Assembly (NCBI RefSeq): GCF_000521505.1
Contig: NZ_CP003915.1
Location: 2,728,001-2,792,000 of the forward strand
Source: Advenella mimigardefordensis DPN7
GTDB taxonomy: Bacteria; Pseudomonadota; Gammaproteobacteria; Burkholderiales; Burkholderiaceae_B
DNA: 64,000 bases
Reading direction: 5' to 3'
Shown: piece by piece, positions 48,193 through 56,250 of the stretch
Numbering within the stretch: the stretch's first letter is position 1
Layout: the number at the start of each line of letters is the position of its first letter
The notes under the pieces: model-generated
The model's database searches: none
What the model was told of the DNA's origin: nothing
Seen by the model: the letters and a program-made list of their open reading frames with translations, nothing else
Made by a program: the position numbers and the translations under genes

Positions 48193-49335
48193 TCAGGCGT
48201 CTGCCTGCTGCAACAGCTTGCGCAGGCGTTTGAGATCGACCCACGCCAGTGGTTTAGCGGCCTGGTTGGCCATCAGATGATTCGGATGAAATGTCACCAC
48301 TACCGGAATCGTCCTGCCCTGCACGGTAAGTTGCAGATCATGCGTCTCACGCAGTTGTCCCACCGATTGCGTCGTGCCCAGTACCGACTGGGCCGCATTA
48401 CCGAACAACAGGAGACATGAAGGCTGCACCATGGCAATCTGCTGTTGCAGGTAGTCGGAGCAGGCCGCAATCTCATGCGGCTCGGCAGGCCGGCTCACCA
48501 TCGGCCGACACTTGACTACATCGGTAATAAATGTCGCATCACGGGAAAGACCAATGGCAGCAAGCATATTGTCCAGCAACTGACCCGCCTGTCCACTAAG
48601 GGGTTCACCGCTGATTTCATCCTGTGCGCCTGGCGCCTGGTCAATAATCATCAGGCGTGCTGTTGCATTCCCGGTGCCGGGTACGGCCTGGCGGGCATGC
48701 TCGGACAGGCCGCAACGCCTGCACTGTCGAATGGTCTCCGCCAGTGCCGGCCACTGAACCGGCCCATCGCGCAGCGCCAGTGTATCTGCTGGTTGACTGC
48801 CTTGAGACGCAGGGCCAACGGCCTCGGGCATGGGATCAGAGATAGCGGCGGCACTATTCTCAGCGGTTGCAGCACCGGTGCCCTCGTCTGTCGTACGCCG
48901 CGTATCCGCAGCTACGCGTCCGGCAGGTCGGCGTTGCCGCTGCATTTGTTCGCGCAACTTCGCCAGGGCCTGGCGGGCAGGTGAAGCGTCATTGCGGCTT
49001 ACTGTAGCCGCATCCGGCGCAGTGTCTTTTGCTGCCGGCGATGGCAGGGCCGACGCTACTGGCCTCGCCGCAATGGAGGGCGCAGAACGCGCCCCTTCAT
49101 TACCTTCATTTCCATGAGCCGATTCTGCTGCCGCTGCAGCCTCTGCAGCATGAGTGTGTTTGTTATGTGCTGCGCGCGCAGGTTCTGTCGGTGCCGACAC
49201 GGTCAGCGCACGGCCCCATAGGCGATCAATACCGCTCTCCTGCAGCCAGAGCAATTGCAGAGGATTAAGGGTAACGTTAGCCGGATGCACCACGGGCGGT
49301 GCACCAGCAGAAACTGAAGAAGATTCCATAGCCAT
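48193..49335 (-). CDS. Uracil-DNA glycosylase, family 4-like, with long N-terminal extension
   Basis: The C-terminal 190 residues form a family 4 (Fe-S) uracil-DNA glycosylase that excises uracil from DNA. Cluster ligands appear as CRRC at the domain start, then VKCRP and AACSDYL. The first motif reads DQAPGAQDE where the family usually has GEAPGxxED, and the later His motif is HPNHLM. Residues 1 to about 190 are Ala/Pro/Thr-rich and probably disordered, apart from an LQLLWLQESGI segment near the start that is shared by betaproteobacterial homologues. The ATG overlaps the tsaB-rimI stop by one base. Confidence 0.85.
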   Translation of the reverse strand: MAMESSSVSAGAPPVVHPANVTLNPLQLLWLQESGIDRLWGRALTVSAPTEPARAAHNKHTHAAEAAAAAESAHGNEGNEGARSAPSIAARPVASALPSPAAKDTAPDAATVSRNDASPARQALAKLREQMQRQRRPAGRVAADTRRTTDEGTGAATAENSAAAISDPMPEAVGPASQGSQPADTLALRDGPVQWPALAETIRQCRRCGLSEHARQAVPGTGNATARLMIIDQAPGAQDEISGEPLSGQAGQLLDNMLAAIGLSRDATFITDVVKCRPMVSRPAEPHEIAACSDYLQQQIAMVQPSCLLLFGNAAQSVLGTTQSVGQLRETHDLQLTVQGRTIPVVVTFHPNHLMANQAAKPLAWVDLKRLRKLLQQADA

Positions 49336-50726
49336 CAGGATACCACGGCTTTCTGTAAGACCCAGGCGTCTTCGCTACGACCGCGTCCGTCCGGGTAGTA
49401 TCCCTTGCGCACACCGATCTGTTCATACCCCCAGCGGCGATAAAACGCAATCGCGCCGGCATTGGAGGGACGCACTTCCAGCAACTGGCTGTCCAGTTGC
49501 TGCTGCAACAGGCGCTCCTCACCCCAGGCAAGCAGACCGCCTCCAATGCCTTTGCTTTGCCAGTCTGGCTTCACACCAATAAGCAGCAGATGAGCCACAT
49601 CGGGTGCCATCAGTTGCAGTGAAAAGGCCACAACCTGGTCAGCATGACACACGACCCAGGCTTCGTAACCGGCATTTAAGGCATCCCGAAAATTACCTTC
49701 GGTCCAGGGATGAGACTGTACGCGACGCTCGATATTCACAACAGCATCAATATCCTCCTGCGTCATGCGCCGAATGGTATGCGTCTGCTGTAGTGTGGTG
49801 ATGGCCTGGCTGCGCGCCTGGCTCTCGGGCGATGCGGGGCCCTCACTGCCGGGCGCAATTGGCTGGACCGCTAAAGGGACCGCACGCGGATTCCCACCCT
49901 GCCCCTGGCCTCGTTCCTTAATCGTAAATGCAACCTTGTCGCGGACATACAGCGGTGCAGCCTGATCGGCCGGAATAAATCGACCGGTAAGCCAGGCGCG
50001 CAGACCAATACCGGCCATGACCGCGGCTCGGGGCTGCGCATCAGGCACCAGCCTGACGCCTGCCAGTTGCGTCAGCTCGGGACAGACATGCACGCCCGAG
50101 CCCACCAGTATAATGGGCGACGACTCATTAGTAGTGACCGGATGCCCTGGCCTAGCGGCATTCCCGGGCGGCGAGGTCTCAATCGTATCTTCAATCGTAT
50201 CCTCAGTCGTTTCGTTAGTATCGGCATTAATCGTGCTGCTGATCCCGCTCAGCCAGAGCGGCACCTGTTCTGCGGCAATCAGACATGGCGCCTGTACCTG
50301 AAGCAGCTCACCCTCGCCGGTCTCTCTGTAACAGGCCAGAAAAACTTCCTGCATACGCGCATCCAGCAGGCTGACAATGCACGCCGACGATGCACCCGTT
50401 CTTACGGTTTCAGCAAGAGCAAGCAGTGACGATACAGGAAACACCGGGATGTCCAGCCCCAGACCCAGGCCTTGCGCCATCCCAGCTGCAATGCGCAGGC
50501 CGGTAAACCCGCCGGGTCCCTGGCCGAAGACGATGCCACTGATAGCGGTCCGATCCAGCCCCGCCGAACCCAGTAGCTGATCCAGCATAGGCAGCAATTG
50601 TTCGGCATGACCGTTAGCCTGATGACTCACCTGCTCGGTGATCCGGGACTGTCCACCCTCGTACCGCAGCAGCGCCACCGACGAACACGTGGCCGAGCTT
50701 TCCAGGGAGATCAGATTGACATTCAT
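49335..50726 (-). CDS. tsaB-rimI: TsaB-RimI fusion: tRNA t6A factor plus ribosomal S18 acetyltransferase
   Basis: One 463-residue frame encodes two proteins that are usually separate neighbours. Residues 1 to about 285 are TsaB, the partner of TsaD in making N6-threonylcarbamoyladenosine-37 in tRNA: SLESSATCSSVAL at the start and GQGPGGFTGLR are typical. From about 305 a GNAT domain matches RimI, which acetylates the N-terminal Ala of ribosomal S18: HPWTEGNF, GVKPDWQSKGIGGGLL and NAGAIAFYRRWGY. Within TsaB an acidic Thr/Glu/Asp insert (about 160-200) is encoded by 12-bp repeats. The UDG gene overlaps the end by one base. Confidence 0.9.
   Translation of the reverse strand: MNVNLISLESSATCSSVALLRYEGGQSRITEQVSHQANGHAEQLLPMLDQLLGSAGLDRTAISGIVFGQGPGGFTGLRIAAGMAQGLGLGLDIPVFPVSSLLALAETVRTGASSACIVSLLDARMQEVFLACYRETGEGELLQVQAPCLIAAEQVPLWLSGISSTINADTNETTEDTIEDTIETSPPGNAARPGHPVTTNESSPIILVGSGVHVCPELTQLAGVRLVPDAQPRAAVMAGIGLRAWLTGRFIPADQAAPLYVRDKVAFTIKERGQGQGGNPRAVPLAVQPIAPGSEGPASPESQARSQAITTLQQTHTIRRMTQEDIDAVVNIERRVQSHPWTEGNFRDALNAGYEAWVVCHADQVVAFSLQLMAPDVAHLLLIGVKPDWQSKGIGGGLLAWGEERLLQQQLDSQLLEVRPSNAGAIAFYRRWGYEQIGVRKGYYPDGRGRSEDAWVLQKAVVS
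50179..50226 (-). repeat. In-frame 12-bp tandem repeats inside tsaB
   Basis: TCAATCGTATCT (50179-50190), TCAATCGTATCC (50191-50202), TCAGTCGTTTCG (50203-50214) and a degenerate fourth copy follow one another. Because the unit is 12 bp, copy-number change would add or remove four residues (an E-D-T-I-like unit) without breaking the frame. Confidence 0.85.
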
Positions 50727-51107
50727 ACACTGCGCTTATTTTAAAAAAGGTGGACGGCCACTCACAACCCAAGCCAGCGGCCTGTGTCGTAACCGCCACT
50801 CGGGTAAACGATCCCGTCATTATAAACAGGAAGCCGGTTTTACCCGGGACGATTTGCGCTAAAATAGATAGCACAGCCTCCAAGGGCGTTCCTTCCGGTT
50901 TTTAGCAGTACAAAACGATCGGCGCGACGCCTTATTTATTACATTTTGTTTCAAATTGTAATTATTTGCATATCATCATCAACACAAATCCAGAGAAATA
51001 TTTATAGTGTAACTGATGGTGAAAATTGAACCATGCGCGACAGCAGAAACTGTAACATGTGCTCAAATAGTCCTGTCACTTCTCTCGGAAGCTCTTAACC
51101 ACTTAGT
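50727..51107. other. tsaB-ompR divergent intergenic region
   Basis: 381 bp without a gene. On the minus strand a perfect TATAAT (50819-50824) lies about 95 bases before tsaB, but no good -35 is seen. On the plus strand a promoter for the response regulator is proposed at 50979-51008. Between that promoter and the ATG lie GTAAC and GAAAC words (51010-51060) that resemble OmpR half-sites, possibly for autoregulation. Confidence 0.5.
50979..51008 (+). promoter_or_regulatory. Promoter of the ompR-like operon
   Basis: TCAACA (50979-50984) and TATAGT (51003-51008) are 18 bp apart, matching sigma70 at four and five of six positions. The leader would be about 93 nt. Confidence 0.45.
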
Positions 51108-51851
51108 ATGAATACACCACAAACTGCCTCGTCAACACCTCCACGTAAAATTCTGGTAGTCGATGATGATCCTCGTCTTCGCGACCTGCTGCGCCGTTAC
51201 CTGACTGAACAAGGGTTCAATGTGTTCGTAGCCGAAGACGGGAAGGAAATGACCAAACTCTGGCAGCGCGAACATTTCGACCTGCTGGTACTGGATCTGA
51301 TGCTGCCCGGTGAGGATGGCCTGTCCATCTGTCGCCGACTGCGCGGCGCCAACGACAATACTCCGATCATCATGCTCACGGCCAAGGCCGAAGAAATCGA
51401 CCGTATTCTGGGACTGGAAATGGGGGCCGACGATTATCTGTCCAAACCATTCAATCCTCGTGAGCTGCTGGCACGGGTGAATGCCATTTTGCGCCGTCGC
51501 GGCTCAGAAGAACACCCCGGCGCGCCCAGCCAGGAAAACGAATCGATCGCTTTCGGTCCCTACACCCTGAATCTGTCTACACGTACATTGTCTCGCGGCG
51601 AAGAAGTTGTTGCCATCACGACCGGCGAATTTTCGGTACTGAAAGTATTTGCCCGGCATCCCAAAGTGCCGCTGTCCCGCGACAAGCTGATGGAACTGGC
51701 CCGTGGCCGTGAATATGAAGCATTCGATCGCAGCCTTGACGTCCAGATTTCCCGTCTGCGCAAGCTGATCGAGCCGAATCCGGCCAAACCGGTATTTATT
51801 CAGACCGTTTGGGGATTAGGTTACGTCTTCGTTCCGGACGGCGGTAACTAA
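51108..51851 (+). CDS. ompR: OmpR-family response regulator
   Basis: A 247-residue two-component regulator. The receiver domain has acidic residues DDD at 19-21, phospho-acceptor Asp63 (LVLDLMLPGEDG) and Lys113 (YLSKPFNP). A winged-helix DNA-binding domain follows, ending VWGLGYVFVPD. It resembles OmpR closely, which senses osmotic and acid stress in other bacteria, though the target genes here are unknown. The cognate kinase gene starts 14 bases downstream. Confidence 0.92.
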   Translation: MNTPQTASSTPPRKILVVDDDPRLRDLLRRYLTEQGFNVFVAEDGKEMTKLWQREHFDLLVLDLMLPGEDGLSICRRLRGANDNTPIIMLTAKAEEIDRILGLEMGADDYLSKPFNPRELLARVNAILRRRGSEEHPGAPSQENESIAFGPYTLNLSTRTLSRGEEVVAITTGEFSVLKVFARHPKVPLSRDKLMELARGREYEAFDRSLDVQISRLRKLIEPNPAKPVFIQTVWGLGYVFVPDGGN

Positions 51852-51865
51852 CAGACCGCCCTGCC

Positions 51866-53269
51866 ATGGCCGCTGCTCCGGTCCAGTATCCTCAACAGCA
51901 GAACTTTGCATCAAAAATCCGGCTGAGCCTGTTCAGCCGGTCTTTTTTCCTGCTGGCTGCATTGCTGGCCGTCAGTCTGACGTGCTGGCTGATTGTGTTT
52001 TTCAATATGCAGGAAGAGCCGCGGGCCTCGCAAATGGCCGAACGCGGCATTACTGCCCTCAAAATCACCCGCAAGTCACTCGCCTACGTTCCGGCCAATG
52101 ATCGGAATGCACTGGTGATCGATCTGGCCACAACCGGGGATATTCAGGTATTTCCCCGACAGCTGGACGATGTATTGCAACCCTTGCCGGATACCACCTT
52201 CTGGCGCATTTTCGCCGACAAGATCCAGCGATCCGATACCCAGACGGTCACCAAGATCGCTTCCAGCATGAACGGCGAACCGGGCATCTGGATCAGTTTC
52301 AATGTTGGCGACGAGTTGTACTGGTTATTGCTCAAATCCTCCACCGACAATCTGCCGCAAATGCGTGAATGGATCGGCTGGGGCGTGATCGCCTTTCTGC
52401 TGGCCCTGATTGGGGCCGCGATCAGCGTCCGCTTTGTGAATACCCCACTGTCGCGCCTGGCCAAGGCGGCCCAGCAAGTTGCACGCGGTGAAAATCCGGC
52501 TCCCCTGCCGGACGACCAGGGGCCACTGGAGATTCGTGACCTCAACAGCGCCTTTAATCGCATGGCACGTGATATCCGCCAGACCGAAGCGGACCGGGAA
52601 TTGATGCTGGCCGGCATTTCGCATGACCTGCGCACGCCCCTGGCACGCATGCGCCTGGAAATCGAACTGAGTAATGTCAGTGACGAAACCCGCAGCGCCA
52701 TTGACGAAGACCTTGGCCAGATTGATCACAGTATCGGCCAGTTAATGGAGTATGCCCGTCCGGCAGGGGTGCTCCCGGACAAGGCCATCAACGTGTCCGC
52801 CATTTTGCACGATCTCACCGACAGGGAAAAAGCGCATACAGAGTCGCTGGGCGGCACGCTGCGCACCATGATTCAGCCCAATCTGTATGCCAGAATCGGC
52901 GAATTGAACCTGAAGCGGATTGTCAGCAACCTGATTGAAAACAGCCGCCGTTATGGTCGCTCGGTTTCTGACGGTCAGCCACACATTGTGGTGCTGGTTC
53001 GCGAGAAAGGCAATATGATTGAAATCGATGTCTGCGACAATGGGGCAGGTATCAATGCCAAAGATACGGAACGACTGCTGCGACCCTTTTCTCGCGGTGA
53101 AGCTGCCCGAACCGGCGTATCGGGTGCCGGCCTGGGTTTATCCATCGTCGAACGGCTGCTGCAGCATGTAGGCGGTACCCTCAAACTGCTCCCGAACCAA
53201 CCCACCGGCCTCATCGGTCACATAGAAATTCCTAAAGCACGAGATAGAAATTATCAATTAGACACTTAG
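51866..53269 (+). CDS. envZ: EnvZ/OmpR-type sensor histidine kinase
   Basis: A 467-residue inner-membrane kinase. Membrane helices lie at about 26-46 and 170-190, enclosing a periplasmic sensing loop, followed by a HAMP domain, the phosphorylated His253 (GISHDLRTPLARMR), the N box NLIENSRRYG and the G boxes DNGAGI and GAGLGLS. It forms a pair with the upstream regulator. The ahpC promoter overlaps its last codons. Orthology with EnvZ is likely but the signal is unknown. Confidence 0.9.
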   Translation: MAAAPVQYPQQQNFASKIRLSLFSRSFFLLAALLAVSLTCWLIVFFNMQEEPRASQMAERGITALKITRKSLAYVPANDRNALVIDLATTGDIQVFPRQLDDVLQPLPDTTFWRIFADKIQRSDTQTVTKIASSMNGEPGIWISFNVGDELYWLLLKSSTDNLPQMREWIGWGVIAFLLALIGAAISVRFVNTPLSRLAKAAQQVARGENPAPLPDDQGPLEIRDLNSAFNRMARDIRQTEADRELMLAGISHDLRTPLARMRLEIELSNVSDETRSAIDEDLGQIDHSIGQLMEYARPAGVLPDKAINVSAILHDLTDREKAHTESLGGTLRTMIQPNLYARIGELNLKRIVSNLIENSRRYGRSVSDGQPHIVVLVREKGNMIEIDVCDNGAGINAKDTERLLRPFSRGEAARTGVSGAGLGLSIVERLLQHVGGTLKLLPNQPTGLIGHIEIPKARDRNYQLDT

Positions 53270-53286
53270 TTTTGATAGTGTAGAAT
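53259..53286 (+). promoter_or_regulatory. ahpC promoter
   Basis: TAGACA (53259-53264) and TAGAAT (53281-53286) are 16 bp apart, each matching sigma70 at five of six positions. It overlaps the stop codon of the kinase gene and gives a leader of about 130 nt. No standard OxyR site (four ATAG-type elements at 10-11 bp intervals) is seen around it. Confidence 0.55.
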
Positions 53287-53423
53287 AACAACTAAAATAT
53301 ATATTGGAAAGTGGACGGTACCATCGTGGAAAACCGTGCACTCCCTTGCCATGCCTTATGGCTTGGTCAATAAGCAGGCCCGGCACCACCGGGCGGGTGT
53401 TCAACTTCTTATAAGGAACAGTT

Positions 53424-53972
53424 ATGAAAACAGTTGGTGAAAAGCTCGAATCGTTCAAAGTCGTCGGCGTTAAACCTGGTTTTAACAACCATGAAGAAAA
53501 CGGCGTTTCTGCATTCGAAGACATCACAGAATCTTCTTTCCCCGGAAAATGGAAAGTGATCTACTTCTATCCAAAAGATTTCACATTCGTGTGCCCTACC
53601 GAGATCGTTGGATTCAACAACCTGGCTAAAGACTTCGAAGACCGTGACGCTGTCCTGATGGGCGGCTCTGTCGACAACGAATTCTGCAAACTGGCATGGC
53701 GCCGTGAGCACCCAGACCTGAACAAACTGGGTCACTATTCATTTGCCGACTCTACCGGCTCCCTGATCGATCAGCTGGGCGTACGTGAACGCAATGAAGG
53801 CGTTGCACTGCGCGCCACATTCATCGTTGACCCTGACAACGTCATCCAGCACGTTTCCGTTAACAACCTGAACGTGGGACGTAATCCGGAAGAAGTCCTG
53901 CGTATTCTGGACGGTCTGCAGACAGATGAGCTGTGCCCTTGCAACCGCGCAGCGGGTGGCGAAACACTGTAA
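53424..53972 (+). CDS. ahpC: Peroxiredoxin AhpC
   Basis: A 182-residue two-Cys peroxiredoxin that reduces hydrogen peroxide and organic peroxides. The peroxidatic Cys57 is in FTFVCPTE; the C-terminal CPC (Cys171, Cys173) provides the resolving Cys. The sequence is of the AhpC type that pairs with AhpD, not AhpF. AAGGA precedes the ATG by six bases. A hairpin terminator separates it from ahpD. Confidence 0.94.
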   Translation: MKTVGEKLESFKVVGVKPGFNNHEENGVSAFEDITESSFPGKWKVIYFYPKDFTFVCPTEIVGFNNLAKDFEDRDAVLMGGSVDNEFCKLAWRREHPDLNKLGHYSFADSTGSLIDQLGVRERNEGVALRATFIVDPDNVIQHVSVNNLNVGRNPEEVLRILDGLQTDELCPCNRAAGGETL

Positions 53973-53980
53973 TTTGCATC

Positions 53981-54002
53981 AAACCCGGTTCGCCGGGTTT
54001 TT
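53981..54002 (+). terminator. UUCG-loop terminator between ahpC and ahpD
   Basis: AAACCCGG (53981-53988) pairs exactly with CCGGGTTT (53993-54000) around a TTCG tetraloop, followed by TTCCTC. The T-run is short, so read-through into ahpD is likely, giving more AhpC than AhpD. Confidence 0.8.
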
Positions 54003-54028
54003 CCTCCCCTTTTTAATAGGAAAAAACT

Positions 54029-54547
54029 ATGCAATTTCTAACTACGATTAAAAACGAAATTCCCGATTGGGCCAAGGACATTCGCCTGAATCTGGATGGC
54101 ACGATTGCCCGTTCTTCCCTGAAACCTGCCGATGCCGTCGGTGTGGCCCTGGCAGCAGCTTATGCCGCGAAAAACCCATTTCTGATCGAACAGTTCAAGT
54201 CCGGCTTGTCCGAAGAAGACGCCAATGGCGTACTCACCGCAGCCGCGCTGATGGGGATGAACAACATCTGGTATCCCTATGTGGAAATGACAGACGACAG
54301 CCAGCTGAAAACCCTGCCACCGCTATTGCGCATGAATGCCTATTCTTCGCATGGCGGCATCGAACAGGAGCGCTTTGAGCTATTCGCACTGGCTGCTTCC
54401 ATCATTGGCAAATGCCACTTTTGTGTAAAATCGCATTTTGATAATCTGAAAAAAGCGGGCTTCTCGATTGAGCAGCTACGTGATGCCGGACGGATCGCTG
54501 CTGTGGTTAACGCTGCTGCGCAGGCCCTGACGGCTGTCGGCAAATAA
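54029..54547 (+). CDS. ahpD: Alkylhydroperoxidase AhpD
   Basis: A 172-residue protein of the carboxymuconolactone-decarboxylase fold that reduces AhpC with electrons from a lipoylated protein. The active Cys pair is CHFC (Cys129 and Cys132), with His136 nearby. AGGA precedes the ATG. It follows ahpC by 56 bases across a terminator, and its own terminator lies at 54573. Confidence 0.93.
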   Translation: MQFLTTIKNEIPDWAKDIRLNLDGTIARSSLKPADAVGVALAAAYAAKNPFLIEQFKSGLSEEDANGVLTAAALMGMNNIWYPYVEMTDDSQLKTLPPLLRMNAYSSHGGIEQERFELFALAASIIGKCHFCVKSHFDNLKKAGFSIEQLRDAGRIAAVVNAAAQALTAVGK

Positions 54548-54572
54548 TTCAGCCCGCCGCGCTATGAATGCC

Positions 54573-54602
54573 ATGCCGCAACGCCGTGTTGCGGCATTTT
54601 TC
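54573..54602 (+). terminator. Terminator after ahpD
   Basis: ATGCCGCAAC (54573-54582) pairs exactly with GTTGCGGCAT (54588-54597) around a five-base loop and ends in a T-run. Confidence 0.9.
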
Positions 54603-54667
54603 TATCGAAACCATACCAGTTCAGCGCCGGTCAGAGGCTCGTCTCACCCGCGATTGCTTCGGCATTC

Positions 54668-55153
54668 CTATTGCCTGGCCAGCAAGGCCACAGCCGTGGC
54701 CGCAATACCTTCCTTGCGGCCAAGATATCCCAGATGTTCGTTGGTTTTTCCCTTCACGTTCACGCAGCCTGGATCCAGTTGTAGATCAGCCGCAATATTG
54801 CTTACCATGGCAGCCGCATACGGCATGATTTTCGGTGCCTGGGCATGAATCGTGGCGTCCACGTTCACCACCTGCCAGCCTGCTTCGCGAACACGGCGGT
54901 ACGCTTCGCGCAACAGCACCCGGCTGTCACTGCCTTTGAAAGCAGGGTCGGTATCAGGGAATAAGCGGCCAATATCGCCCAGCGCCGCCGCACCCAGTAT
55001 GGCATCGGTAATCGCATGCAGCAGCGCGTCGGCATCCGAGTGCCCCAGCAGACCATGGGTATGCGCGATCGTCACGCCACCCAGAATCAGAGGGCGCCCC
55101 TCCTGTAATGCATGGACATCAAACCCCTGTCCAACTCGCAAGCCAATTGTCAT
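54668..55153 (-). CDS. ispF: 2-C-methyl-D-erythritol 2,4-cyclodiphosphate synthase
   Basis: IspF makes the cyclic diphosphate intermediate of the MEP isoprenoid pathway. The 161-residue protein has the metal-binding [22 protein letters not shown] and the C-terminal [17 protein letters not shown] motifs. It lies downstream of ispD with a 135-bp gap that holds no gene. Both act in the same pathway. Confidence 0.97.
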   Translation of the reverse strand: MTIGLRVGQGFDVHALQEGRPLILGGVTIAHTHGLLGHSDADALLHAITDAILGAAALGDIGRLFPDTDPAFKGSDSRVLLREAYRRVREAGWQVVNVDATIHAQAPKIMPYAAAMVSNIAADLQLDPGCVNVKGKTNEHLGYLGRKEGIAATAVALLARQ

Positions 55154-55288
55154 ACCACACTCCCATCGTCTTTCATTGTGTTCATTTCATTGCTACAGAC
55201 ACGACTATGCATGCTGCGCCATTGATCGATCATGCCGCGACTGCACAGAAAGCCGTGGCGTATTCCCGATCCAGCGCTGCCGCCCAGT

Positions 55289-56011
55289 CTAGGCCAGCCA
55301 CCGCTCCATCATGGCAAAATCGGCAGGCCAGGTCACTTTCATATTCTCTGCTGAACCCCGTACCAGCAGAGGACTGAAGCCCGCCGCTTCCATTGCAGAG
55401 GCCTCATCCGTTATATCCAGTCCTTTTTCGATCGCAGTACGCAGCGCGTCCAGCAAATCGTGTGCAGGAAAAAGCTGTGGCGTCTGCGCCAGCCATAAAC
55501 CGTCACGCGGTATGGTCTGTGCCACGCAAATCTGCTGCTGTTCATCCACGACTGCACGCTTGACGGTGTCGGGCACCGGCAGTGCCAGCAAGCCGCCCCT
55601 GCGCTGTTCCAGACAGGCGTCCACCAGGGCCGTGAGCGATGCCGACTGCAGGCCGGGTCTTGCCGCATCGTGTACCAGCGCCCAGCCATCGCCCCTAATG
55701 CCCTGTTCGCGCTGTTCGCTGCCCAGAACCGCCTGCAGCGTCGCACTCACAGTATGCGCCCGAGTAGGCCCGGCAGTGCGGTGCACATGGACACGGCTGC
55801 CCAGGTTCAGCGTATCGATCCAGCTGTCCTGCGCCGCGACGCCGATATGGACAGCACTGACTCTGGCGTCGGCACGCAGGGCTTCCACAGCCAACTGCAA
55901 CATGGTCACGCCATTGATCATGCAATATTGCTTGGGCATCTGCCGACCCGCTGTAAGTGCCCGGCTACCCACGCCGCCCGCAGGGATAATCGCAAAGAGA
56001 TTGTCAGTCAT
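55289..56011 (-). CDS. ispD: 2-C-methyl-D-erythritol 4-phosphate cytidylyltransferase
   Basis: IspD attaches CMP to methylerythritol phosphate. The 240-residue protein has the nucleotide-binding IPAGGVGSRALTAGRQMPKQY near its start, where the commoner form is PAAGxGxRMxxxxPKQY, and the ALVHDAARP and DEASAMEAAG motifs. The ATG at 56011 is chosen by family length; an in-frame start at 56257 would add 82 unrelated residues. The ribosome binding site is weak. Confidence 0.94.
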   Translation of the reverse strand: MTDNLFAIIPAGGVGSRALTAGRQMPKQYCMINGVTMLQLAVEALRADARVSAVHIGVAAQDSWIDTLNLGSRVHVHRTAGPTRAHTVSATLQAVLGSEQREQGIRGDGWALVHDAARPGLQSASLTALVDACLEQRRGGLLALPVPDTVKRAVVDEQQQICVAQTIPRDGLWLAQTPQLFPAHDLLDALRTAIEKGLDITDEASAMEAAGFSPLLVRGSAENMKVTWPADFAMMERWLA

Positions 56012-56250
56012 AGGGATTGCCGCAAGCTCGGCGGCTTTCGCATCATTCAGGAGACCAGATAATATCACGCCGCTCCGCTGCCGGGCCAAATCGCCGACAG
56101 CGATCCTGAGGGGATCGGAGCAGATCGGCACCGTATCGGAGTACGCCGTCACTTCGCCCACAGCAAACCACGGCGCTGGCAGGCGGCAAGCTCCCGGGTA
56201 TCTGATAAAATGGTCGGATTCGATTCCATGCATTTCATGCTTCTGTCTCT

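Noticed and set aside
53240..53290. OxyR binding site upstream of ahpC
   Set aside because: ATAG words occur at 53244 and 53275, but their 31-bp spacing does not fit the phased four-element OxyR site.
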